Of a stretch of 12,754 nt of DNA, positions 1-5,535 are shown one piece after another. Both the position numbers and the translations under genes were made by a program. The stretch's first letter is position 1. Each line of letters starts with the position of its first letter. The notes under the pieces were generated by a model that was given only the letters and a program-made list of their open reading frames with translations, searched no databases and was not told where the DNA came from. The stretch is from SVTX01 sp051867975. GTDB taxonomy: Bacteria > Bacillota > Clostridia > Oscillospirales > CAG-272. The DNA lies in NCBI GenBank assembly GCA_051867975.1, contig JBJDZM010000034.1:1-12754 (forward strand). The letters are read 5' to 3'.

Positions 1-94
1 GCCCTGCATTTACAATGACAATGTCACCTTTTTTAACTGCAATTCCGTTTTTTACGAGCAGTCTCGCGTATTCTCTTAAGTAGGTTTTCTTCAT
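1..94 (-). CDS. Aminopeptidase, peptidase family M29 (N-terminal fragment)
   Basis: Only the first 31 codons are inside the window; the gene runs off the left edge. The N-terminus begins MKKTYLREYARLLVKNG and continues into a VKKGDIVIVNAG segment. This is the pattern at the start of M29 (thermophilic/AmpS-type) metallo-aminopeptidases: a short helix with YAxLLVxxG, then a strand with KGxxVxI. These are cytoplasmic, metal-dependent exopeptidases that remove N-terminal residues from peptides. The ATG is preceded by AGAGGT with an 8-nt gap. It has its own promoter (188-211) and an about 80-nt 5' UTR containing two short hairpins. The metal ligands lie outside the window, so the call rests on the N-terminal pattern alone. 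Confidence 0.6.
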   Translation of the reverse strand, partial: MKKTYLREYARLLVKNGIAVKKGDIVIVNAG

Positions 95-118
95 CTCTTT
101 TTACCTCTGAATGATTAT

Positions 119-169
119 TTTCGTGCGTCGGTACATCACGAATTTATATTAATGACTTGCGCCGGCAAG
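119..169 (-). other. 5' UTR hairpins of the aminopeptidase gene
   Basis: Two inverted repeats lie in the leader: CTTGC/GCAAG with a 4-base loop (156-169), and TTCGTG/CACGAA with an 11-base loop (120-142). Neither has a U-run and I recognise no known riboswitch core. Their role is unknown; they may affect mRNA stability. Confidence 0.35.
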
Positions 170-182
170 GATTTCTGCGTAT

Positions 183-211
183 AGTATAACACATTTTAGT
201 GCAATATTCAA
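183..211 (-). promoter_or_regulatory. Sigma-A promoter of the aminopeptidase gene
   Basis: The -35 TTGAAT (211-206) and -10 TATACT (188-183) are separated by exactly 17 bp on the minus strand. This predicts transcription from about 176 and an about 80-nt leader. The promoter lies just downstream of the terminator of the large RNA, so the two are separate transcription units. Confidence 0.7.
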
Positions 212-276
212 TAAAAAATGCAATAATTTTTCTCAAAAAGAGAGTGTCAACGGTATCAAGACGGAAATTACGGCAT

Positions 277-300
277 AAAAAAACTCCCCTCTCGGGGGAA
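277..300 (-). terminator. Rho-independent terminator of the large non-coding RNA
   Basis: On the minus strand a perfect 5-bp stem UCCCC/GGGGA (299-295 with 289-285) with a CGAGA loop is followed by G and seven U (283-277). It fixes the 3' end of the RNA that starts near 851. Confidence 0.85.
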
Positions 301-851
301 ATCACATATAAATCAGAAATAGCCCTTGATCCCGATTTCTTTACATCGCGACCAAGGGCTATCTCTGTTCACTCTTTGTATCTAACATCATTTTTGGCTA
401 TCCTCTCTTTCTTAGTCTACCATTTGCTCCCGCATCAATACAACGCCTAAAACACATTTTCCAATCATTCATTGCTCAACCGTGAGCCGCGTATTGTTTT
501 CCCTGTATCTCTCTGCTGCAAAAGGCGAAAATTTTTTTGGCTTCTCAAGAACTTCTCTCCGAACATTGAATCAAAACTTACTACTTGTTTGGGTTAACTT
601 TTATATCTATATTAAATCTATATAAATGCGTAACACCGCCGTGTATCTGTTTTACCTATTCAATTCAATTCTCGTTTTTCCTACGAACGATTTTTATAAT
701 TTCTTTCCTTCTTCTCTTCTCACACCGTTCGGATATTAAGTTCCTCTTAAAGCCCAAGGCTAAGGTTTCATTGGTTTGTACCTTCCTCTTTTTAAAATTA
801 GAATTGTACGGATTTTTATGCTTCCATCGGACCGTTCCTTCCTTTCCTTGT
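277..851 (-). ncRNA. Large structured non-coding RNA, ROOL-like (about 575 nt)
   Basis: A near-consensus promoter (886-858) and a strong intrinsic terminator (300-277) delimit this minus-strand transcript, and no credible protein frame exists in it. Many helices can be read directly. They include a 15-bp hairpin with one G-U pair (367-353 with 328-314) and a 5-bp hairpin (487-474) nested inside helix 496-491/441-436. Others are a perfect 5-bp hairpin (750-736), AGCC/GGCU (761-751), and a 6-bp CGAACG/CGUUCG helix (731-726 with 689-684). AAGGU/ACCUU (784-780 with 766-762) and ACGG/CCGU (835-832 with 811-808) also pair. Purine-rich unpaired stretches connect them. RNase P, tmRNA and 6S cores are not seen. 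OLE RNA is similar in size but sits in a different gene context. ROOL RNAs average about 580 nt, occur in rumen and gut Bacillota, and are known to form large homo-oligomeric RNA assemblies. The presence of a structured RNA is well supported; the family name is inference. Confidence 0.75.
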
Positions 852-857
852 GACTAT

Positions 858-886
858 ATTATAGCACACAAAAGAAAGGATTGCAA
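858..886 (-). promoter_or_regulatory. Promoter of the large non-coding RNA
   Basis: TTGCAA (886-881), a 17-bp spacer and TATAAT (863-858), with an extended -10 TG one base upstream. The predicted start is about 851. It is among the strongest promoter matches in the window, in keeping with an abundant structural RNA. Confidence 0.85.
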
Positions 887-893
887 TAGGCAA

Positions 894-912
894 ATTGTAA
901 AAACTTTACAAT
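894..912. promoter_or_regulatory. Perfect 19-bp palindrome, possible operator
   Basis: ATTGTAAA and TTTACAAT are perfect 8-bp arms around a 3-bp AAC centre. The site lies just upstream of the -35 of the large-RNA promoter (about -43 to -61) and between two divergent promoters. It loosely resembles dyad operators of the LacI/CcpA or Rex type but matches none of them well. As an RNA hairpin it would be weak, so a dimeric DNA-binding protein site is the likelier reading. Confidence 0.45.
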
Positions 913-961
913 AATTTTTTGTTTATTTCGCAGAATTTAGTCATAATGCGCATAAAAGGTA

Positions 962-990
962 TTGACAAGTGCACAGAAAAGTGATATAAT
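962..990 (+). promoter_or_regulatory. Fully consensus sigma-A promoter, plus strand
   Basis: TTGACA (962-967), a 17-bp spacer and TATAAT (985-990) match the consensus at all 12 bases. The predicted start is about 997. It points away from the large-RNA promoter and towards the 3' end of the DUF2752 gene, from which it is separated by a terminator hairpin. Confidence 0.85.
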
Positions 991-996
991 TATAGT

Positions 997-1041
997 GTTG
1001 CGGTGCGATGAAAAGAATGTGTTTCTTTGCACCGCTTTTTT
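997..1041 (+). ncRNA. About 45-nt hairpin RNA ending in its own terminator
   Basis: The transcript from the consensus promoter would be one hairpin. GCGGTGC (1000-1006) pairs with GCACCGC (1029-1035), and the stem continues inward through AAAGAA/TTCTTT. Six U follow (1036-1041). There is no room for an ORF. It may be a very short sRNA, or a decoy or attenuated transcript. No known family is recognised. Confidence 0.55.
1000..1041 (+). terminator. Strong intrinsic terminator for plus-strand transcription
   Basis: Perfect 7-bp GC-rich stem with an A/U-rich inner stem, then TTTTTT (1036-1041). On the minus strand it has no U-run, so it is not a good terminator for the DUF2752 gene. Confidence 0.8.
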
Positions 1042-1059
1042 GTGTAAGGGGTATGTAGT

Positions 1060-1473
1060 CTATTTTTCAACTATCCATCGCATCGCCCGATTTATCGCGC
1101 TGTCATCAAAGTCAAACGCCACGATATCATCTCCGCATGCAAGTCGGCATATCCAAACCGCGAAAAACAGAATTGCAACGCAGGACAGGACGGCGTTAAA
1201 GGCAATTTTCTTCTTTTTTGCCTTAAACACGATAAGCAAAATCGCAGTCGGGAAAAGCAATATCCACAATGGGTGATAATAAAACGCCGCACTGAAATCA
1301 AGCGATAATGCCGACAAAAGCGCGCGAGTCATGCCGCAGCCTGCACACGACATTCCGGTCAGATACTTTATCGGGCAAGGAATGTGCAAAAGCATCATAG
1401 TAAGTATCAATGAGACAAAACAGAGCGCGAAGATGATGTATTCTTTGTATTTTACTAAAAAACTTTTTATCAT
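1060..1473 (-). CDS. DUF2752 family membrane protein
   Basis: A 137-residue protein with three predicted TM helices at about 10-30, 68-84 and 92-113. The DUF2752 hallmark lies after TM1 at residues 33-51: CPIKYLTG followed by MSCAGCGMTRA, containing Cys33, Cys43, Cys46, the GCGxTR core and Arg50. It is followed by HPLW (67-70), the family's usual NPL/HPL position. The biochemical function of the family is not established; the paired cysteines suggest metal or redox chemistry, which is inference. The start is supported by AAGGGGG about 8 nt upstream and by its own promoter 30-58 bp upstream. It appears monocistronic. Length and motif are normal for the family. Confidence 0.85.
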   Translation of the reverse strand: MIKSFLVKYKEYIIFALCFVSLILTMMLLHIPCPIKYLTGMSCAGCGMTRALLSALSLDFSAAFYYHPLWILLFPTAILLIVFKAKKKKIAFNAVLSCVAILFFAVWICRLACGDDIVAFDFDDSAINRAMRWIVEK

Positions 1474-1502
1474 TTTGCGCCCCCTTTAGTTTCGTCACGC
1501 CT

Positions 1503-1531
1503 ATTTTACCACAGAAAAATCACAAAGTCAA
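1503..1531 (-). promoter_or_regulatory. Promoter of the DUF2752 gene
   Basis: TTGACT (1531-1526), a 17-bp spacer and TAAAAT (1508-1503), giving a start at about 1496 and a leader of about 23 nt. The -35 abuts the downstream arm of the preceding operon's terminator hairpin, so the two signals are packed back to back. Confidence 0.7.
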
Positions 1532-1532
1532 T

Positions 1533-1564
1533 AAAGCGCACACAGATTTCTCCGTATGCGCTTT
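1533..1564. terminator. Terminator hairpin after the two-component operon
   Basis: AAAGCGCA (1533-1540) and TGCGCTTT (1557-1564) form a perfect 8-bp stem with a 16-base loop. On the minus strand, the direction of the operon, it is followed by ATTGACTTT, a weak U-tract. On the plus strand it is followed by TT. It may be bidirectional. A closely similar hairpin lies at 4711-4740. Confidence 0.6.
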
Positions 1565-1575
1565 TTGCTTCAGTT

Positions 1576-1956
1576 TTATTTCATCAGCTCGTCTGTAAGT
1601 GCCAGGATCGTCGGTGCCATTTTCTTTCTCTCGTGCTTGAGAATAGCCGAATATACGGGGTATGCAAGCACGACAATTATTATCCCGGCAAAGCCTATCC
1701 CGATTCCCGCAACGAAAAATTCTCTCGGTCCGACCATGCACAATGACATTCCGCCACCCATTATCAGCGTGCCGATAATTCCCATAATGACCGACAGAGT
1801 CCGCGCCTTGACGCCTACCGCCTTATCAAGACGGCGCAAAAGAGAGAGCTTATCCTCCTCGGGGGCGGCATATCTGTCTCTGATTTTCTTTATCTCAGCC
1901 GCCTCTTTGGCATTATATGTGTATGAAAAATCGTTTTCGTTATTTGAGTTATTCAT
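1576..1956 (-). CDS. Small two-TM membrane protein, paralogue of the 8605-8970 protein
   Basis: A 126-residue protein. A charged N-terminal segment (1-50) is followed by two TM helices (about 53-74 and 80-99) and a basic cytoplasmic tail (KHERKK at 107-112). The signature is GxxGxxxMGxGMSLxM, then an AYPVYxxIL turn and a tail ILALTDELM. The product at 8605-8970 has the same signature, so the two are paralogues. I recall close relatives in Clostridia being labelled 'dihydropteridine reductase'. Nothing here shows a nucleotide or pterin site, so I would not accept that label. It is the last gene of the two-component operon, and its start overlaps the preceding gene's end by 8 nt. A role in envelope sensing or transport is inferred from context only. 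Confidence 0.75.
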   Translation of the reverse strand: MNNSNNENDFSYTYNAKEAAEIKKIRDRYAAPEEDKLSLLRRLDKAVGVKARTLSVIMGIIGTLIMGGGMSLCMVGPREFFVAGIGIGFAGIIIVVLAYPVYSAILKHERKKMAPTILALTDELMK

Positions 1957-2848
1957 GTATTGCTCCGTTTTGATTTTTGTATTCCTTTATCCTTTTTGTG
2001 GAATTGATTATCATAAATATTGCAATCGCAATTACAACGGCAACGATCCCCGCGCCGGTAAAGCCTGCCATAGTCTGTCTGAATTCTTCCCCTTCTTCGG
2101 AGCCGAAGGATGCAAGCATGGCATCCTCAAGCGTCAGCATTGAGACAAGCGCCGAAACAAAGCTGAGTGCCTTCGATGCCGTCCAGACGGGCGAATTGTA
2201 TTTGCGGTACTTGAATACGTTTACGATAGCGATGCTAAAGGACGTAAATGTAAATGCCGCCATTGTTATCGTGATTATCTCACTTTGAACATTTGCCTGA
2301 CTTTTCAGTGTCACGTATCCGATTATCACCGACAGCGCGAGAGTCATTGGCAAAAGTCCTATACCGCACATTCTGTATATCAGTTGCTCTCGGAGCATCA
2401 TCTCACCCGGACTGTGCTTTCGCGTATGATGAAGCAACGCCAGCCGCATGAGCGCAAGTAGAAAATAATACCCTGCCAGAGAGTAATACCAAAGTGAGCT
2501 GCCGCTGATTCCGAGCGCAAGCTGAAAGAGCGAATATACGACGTTAAACACAAGAGTTCCGAACAGTGAGAGCTTGATGCGCAGATGCGGATCGGATGAA
2601 TACATCGATACGTATTTGTTCGTTTCTTTAAATGTCTTTACACCTTTTATGATACTTGGGATCCTTATGCAGATTACGGTCAATGTGTATGCGGACAAAA
2701 CGTACGAGCAGTAATTTACTGTTTGGTTTTCAGACATCACAACGAATGCCACGACAAGAGATACCGCCGACAAAACCGTCAGTATAACGATCAAAACAAT
2801 ATGCGGATATAAGATAGACATCAAAAGCTTCTTAAATTTTGTTTTCAT
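1949..2848 (-). CDS. Polytopic membrane protein of unknown function, coupled to the histidine kinase
   Basis: A 299-residue protein that I do not recognise as a named family. About eight hydrophobic segments are visible, at roughly 13-34, 45-62, 92-115, 118-140, 157-178, 186-208, 220-240 and 250-275. Short basic cytoplasmic loops include HHTRKHSPG near 142-150. The N-terminus is MKTKFKKLL and the C-terminus a charged tail (KRIKEYKNQ). I chose the ATG at 2848, one base after the kinase stop codon (TGA-T-ATG) with GGGAAG upstream. The longer reading starting at 2905 would lie wholly inside the kinase gene. No transporter or enzyme motif is evident. Tight coupling to the kinase suggests a membrane partner or accessory sensor of the two-component system; this is inference. 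Confidence 0.75.
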   Translation of the reverse strand: MKTKFKKLLMSILYPHIVLIVILTVLSAVSLVVAFVVMSENQTVNYCSYVLSAYTLTVICIRIPSIIKGVKTFKETNKYVSMYSSDPHLRIKLSLFGTLVFNVVYSLFQLALGISGSSLWYYSLAGYYFLLALMRLALLHHTRKHSPGEMMLREQLIYRMCGIGLLPMTLALSVIIGYVTLKSQANVQSEIITITMAAFTFTSFSIAIVNVFKYRKYNSPVWTASKALSFVSALVSMLTLEDAMLASFGSEEGEEFRQTMAGFTGAGIVAVVIAIAIFMIINSTKRIKEYKNQNGAIHE

Positions 2849-2849
2849 A

Positions 2850-3923
2850 TCAACACTTCCCGATCCTGACCGTAAAGGTGCTTCCCACGCCCGCCGTGCT
2901 TTCAACGCTTATCTCGCCGCCTACGATGTCTACGACACGTTTCACAAGAGTAAGACCGAGTCCGTTGCCGCTTGTTGCATGGGATGTGTCACCTTGATAG
3001 AATTTTTCAAAAATATGCGCCCCGACCTCTGCCGTCATTCCGCATCCCGTGTCGTTTACCGACACGGTGACGTGATGCTCGGATGAATCGAGACAGAGCG
3101 AGACCTTGCCGCCCTCGGGAGTGAACTTAAAGGCGTTTGACAATAGATTGTTCCAGACGAGACTCAAAAGCTCCGAATCGGCTGATATCTTGACGTCGTC
3201 CTCAATGAATGTCTCAATTTCGATATTCTTGCTCTCCCAAACGTTCTCATACTGCAAAAGACAGATACGGAGCTGCTCCGAGAGGTCAAAGGTCTCTTTT
3301 TTCGGATATATCTGCTGATTTTCAAGTCTGTTCAGCTTCAAAATGTTCGTTACCATGTCCGACAGCCGCCGTGACGCGTCGCTTATCGCCCTCGCGTATT
3401 CGCGCCGCTCCCCGTCGCCGAGTCCGTCTTTTTCCATAAGCTTCGCATAATTGCCTATGACCGAGAGCGGAGTTTTCATTTCGTGCGAGACGTTGGATAT
3501 AAAATCCGAGCGCAGAGTTTCAACTCCCGAAAGCTCCTCTGCCATTTTGTTGAAGCAATCGACTATCTTGTCGAGTCCGTCGGCTCTGTTCGTCGAGGAG
3601 AGCGGTTCTATACGCACCGAAAAGTCCCCCTCGGTTATCTTTTCCGCCGCACGGACTATCTTTTTGACAGGTCTGTCAACCATGTATTTGCGCCTGACGG
3701 CATCAATGACCGTACAGAGAAAGCTTAAGAACACGACGTTTAAAAACGTGAGTACCGCCGCCGTATTTATGTTTTCCTCTGTAAGCTCGATTCCCATTGT
3801 CCGCGTCATCGTTGAGAGAAAAAGCAGCATACAGCACGTGACGAGAAATGCCATCAGAATGAAAAAACTGACGTAATGATAGAGCGTGAGGAGAATTTTT
3901 GTCGCGGTATCCTTTTCCTTCAT
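2850..3923 (-). CDS. Sensor histidine kinase, HAMP-HisKA-HATPase type
   Basis: A 357-residue membrane kinase. TM1 (about 12-37) and TM2 (about 54-76) enclose an extracytoplasmic loop of only about 16 residues. This 'intramembrane-sensing' layout is typical of kinases that detect envelope stress or a partner membrane protein rather than a soluble ligand. A HAMP domain follows (about 78-130), then HisKA with the H-box SHEMKTPL and phospho-acceptor His147. The ATPase domain has the N-box NNLLSNAFKFTPEGG (conserved Asn263), G1 DTGCGM (291-296), the F-box IFEKFYQGDTS and G2 GNGLGL (319-324). All catalytic motifs are intact. Its ATG overlaps the regulator's stop as ATGA, so the pair is translationally coupled. 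The predicted target is the response regulator at 3920-4591. The sensed signal is unknown. Confidence 0.95.
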   Translation of the reverse strand: MKEKDTATKILLTLYHYVSFFILMAFLVTCCMLLFLSTMTRTMGIELTEENINTAAVLTFLNVVFLSFLCTVIDAVRRKYMVDRPVKKIVRAAEKITEGDFSVRIEPLSSTNRADGLDKIVDCFNKMAEELSGVETLRSDFISNVSHEMKTPLSVIGNYAKLMEKDGLGDGERREYARAISDASRRLSDMVTNILKLNRLENQQIYPKKETFDLSEQLRICLLQYENVWESKNIEIETFIEDDVKISADSELLSLVWNNLLSNAFKFTPEGGKVSLCLDSSEHHVTVSVNDTGCGMTAEVGAHIFEKFYQGDTSHATSGNGLGLTLVKRVVDIVGGEISVESTAGVGSTFTVRIGKC

Positions 3924-4591
3924 TTTATCACCGCCTTGTAGCCGAGTCCGTGTACCGTGACTATCTCAAAATCCCGACAGTTCGCAAGCTTTGAGCGGAG
4001 CTTTGTCATATATACGTCAACCGCTCTCGGTGCCGTATCCGAGTCGGCATCCCAAAACTCGTCCATGAGCTGTGTGCGCGTAAAGGTCTTTTTCGGATAG
4101 GACAAAAGTTTATATAGAATGTTGAATTCCCTCTTGGTCAAAGGTATTTCCTCTCCACCGAGATACGCCGTGTACTCGTCGGCGTCCATTGAAAACTCAC
4201 CGACATTCAACTGCCTTGACGACGCTATCTTCGCGCGGCGCAAAAGCGCTCCGACACGGAGAAAAAGCTCGTCGAGGTCGACAGGCTTGACCATGTAATC
4301 GTCAACTCCGATGCGAAAGCCTCTCTGCTTTGACACAATGTCGTCCTTTGCGCTCATAAAGAGTATCGGTATGTTTTCATTGACCGCGCGCACATTTCTC
4401 GCAAACTCAAAGCCGTCGGTTCGCGGCATCATAATGTCCGAGATTATCAAGTCAAAGACATTCTCATACATCGCATCATATGCCTCGTTCGCATCAAAAC
4501 ATCCTACCGCCTCATATCCGCTGTTATTGAGAAATCTGCAAACGCTGCGATTAAGCGCCTCATCATCTTCAACTACAAGTATTTTGAACAT
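3920..4591 (-). CDS. Response regulator, OmpR/PhoB family
   Basis: A 223-residue transcription factor. The receiver domain (about 2-118) has the acidic pocket ED-D at 8-10, phospho-acceptor Asp52 in SDIMMP, Ser80 at the Thr/Ser switch position and Lys102 in VKPVD. The winged-helix DNA-binding domain (about 126-222) contains LTKREFNIL, the recognition-helix segment RAVDVYMTKLRSKL and the terminal GLGYKAV hairpin. I chose the ATG at 4591 because GGAGGT sits 7 nt upstream; the longer frame to 4636 would start inside the promoter. It is first in the operon regulator-kinase-299 aa-126 aa. Probable targets are its own promoter and perhaps the adjacent ABC and two-TM operons. Repeated AACA half-sites upstream fit the tandem binding typical of this family. 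Confidence 0.95.
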   Translation of the reverse strand: MFKILVVEDDEALNRSVCRFLNNSGYEAVGCFDANEAYDAMYENVFDLIISDIMMPRTDGFEFARNVRAVNENIPILFMSAKDDIVSKQRGFRIGVDDYMVKPVDLDELFLRVGALLRRAKIASSRQLNVGEFSMDADEYTAYLGGEEIPLTKREFNILYKLLSYPKKTFTRTQLMDEFWDADSDTAPRAVDVYMTKLRSKLANCRDFEIVTVHGLGYKAVIK

Positions 4592-4634
4592 AAAGTTTAC
4601 CTCCAAAAACGCAAAACAAACTCTTACTGCAACC

Positions 4635-4676
4635 ATTATACACCCGAAATGTTAAGGTTTTGTTTATTTTTTTGTT
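4635..4676 (-). promoter_or_regulatory. Promoter of the two-component operon with AACA repeats
   Basis: A consensus -10 TATAAT (4640-4635) has no good -35. AACA occurs instead at 4676-4673, 4664-4661 and 4653-4650, spaced 12 and 11 bp and ending about 10 bp upstream of the -10. A weak -35 with roughly helically phased repeats is the usual layout of a promoter activated by an OmpR-type regulator, so autoregulation is likely (inference). Confidence 0.5.
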
Positions 4677-4710
4677 TTCGGAGGGTATATTGCGCACTTT
4701 TTTAGAAAAT

Positions 4711-4740
4711 AAAGCGCATTTTTACAGTATATCGCGCTTT
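4711..4740 (-). terminator. Terminator hairpin overlapping the end of the ABC operon
   Basis: On the minus strand AAAGCGC (4740-4734) pairs with GCGCTTT (4717-4711) across a 16-base loop, then ATTTTCT follows. The upstream arm is part of the coding sequence for the last residues (KKRDIL) of the permease, and the stop codon (4724-4722) sits in the loop. The U-tract is imperfect. Confidence 0.55.
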
Positions 4741-5534
4741 TTGAGCAGAATTCTGCCCACCGCGAAAAGCCCGAAGGCAAACATTGCACTGCCCGCAAGG
4801 CAGAGAACGACGTGCATTACGGTGGCGTTGAGCGGTGTTACCATGGGTATCATCATGAACAGGAGCATGCAGACCGAAAATGAAAGTATCATCGAAAGCC
4901 AACTGCGCTGTTTTGCAACGATTGCCATAGTCACAAAAATTGATACGAAAATTACCATCAAGAGAATTTTCGCAAGCATGCAGAAAATAAGATTTACGGC
5001 ATTGAAGCCTGTCATTTCAAAGGAAAGACCCGCAATGGCACCGCCTGCAAGAGTGCCCGCAAAAAACGCGAGAAGCATTAACGCGCCGCAAAGAGAGCAT
5101 ACGGCAATTTTTGAGATGACATATTCCCCTCTTTTTGCCCTTACGGCAAAAATGTTTTTTGCATATCCGCATCTGAAATCGTCTGCGACGAAAAGGCAAA
5201 CGTAAACGGCAATTCCGAAATAAAGCAAATTAATGTTGCACATGCTGACGATATCCATCGACATAGCAGTCTCAGTGCCGGCTCCGCTCTCGGTCGACGA
5301 GACCGAGCCGATTATCTGCCATGCGTTCTCAAAGCCTTCCATGACCGTCTCCTCGCCCGTTTGCGGATCTACCGACACCGAGCCGTCCATCATCGTGGTC
5401 ATGACAAGAATAAGTATCGGGACGGCAATTGCAATTCCGAGGAAGATATAAAGCAGGGGCGTTGTAAATGCTCTTCTCGCGTCGACGGAAAGCATAGAAG
5501 TTATGCGACCGTTCGTCTTTGTTTGCTTTTTCAT
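4722..5534 (-). CDS. ABC-2 type (BcrB-like) transporter permease, second of two
   Basis: A 270-residue integral membrane subunit with six TM segments at about 26-46, 100-118, 141-169, 180-205, 212-231 and 238-260. An extracytoplasmic loop of about 50 residues lies between TM1 and TM2, rich in Asp/Glu/Ser/Thr. The N-terminal RRAFTTPLLYIFLG and the loop DDFRCGYAKNIF after TM2 correspond to the paralogue at 6452-7273 (RLLHTPLFYIFLG and HDYRSGYVKQLF). Both match the ABC-2/bacitracin-lantibiotic immunity permease layout. Its start lies 1 nt after the ATPase stop (TGA-A-ATG), with GGGGGG upstream. It should form an exporter with the ATPase at 5536-6450. The long acidic external loop, absent from the paralogue at this length, may set substrate choice (inference). 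Confidence 0.88.
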   Translation of the reverse strand: MKKQTKTNGRITSMLSVDARRAFTTPLLYIFLGIAIAVPILILVMTTMMDGSVSVDPQTGEETVMEGFENAWQIIGSVSSTESGAGTETAMSMDIVSMCNINLLYFGIAVYVCLFVADDFRCGYAKNIFAVRAKRGEYVISKIAVCSLCGALMLLAFFAGTLAGGAIAGLSFEMTGFNAVNLIFCMLAKILLMVIFVSIFVTMAIVAKQRSWLSMILSFSVCMLLFMMIPMVTPLNATVMHVVLCLAGSAMFAFGLFAVGRILLKKRDIL

Positions 5535-5535
5535 T

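Noticed and set aside
277..851. RNase P RNA, tmRNA, 6S RNA or OLE RNA identity for the large transcript
   Set aside because: The RNase P GAGGAAAGUCC-type core and a tmRNA CCA end with tag frame are not visible, and 6S RNA is far shorter. OLE genes lie among isoprenoid and OLE-associated protein genes, none of which are here.
199..914. Plus-strand open frames of 83 and 109 codons
   Set aside because: They are antisense to the structured minus-strand RNA, have no ribosome binding sites and have low-complexity compositions unlike real proteins.
962..1276. Plus-strand open frame of 104 codons
   Set aside because: It begins in the consensus promoter, crosses a strong terminator and is antisense to the DUF2752 gene.
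1576..1956. Dihydropteridine reductase
   Set aside because: I recall relatives carrying this label, but the protein is a two-TM membrane protein of 126 residues with no nucleotide-binding fold.
1556..2143. Plus-strand open frame of 195 codons
   Set aside because: It is antisense to two membrane-protein genes that have ribosome binding sites and family features; it has none.
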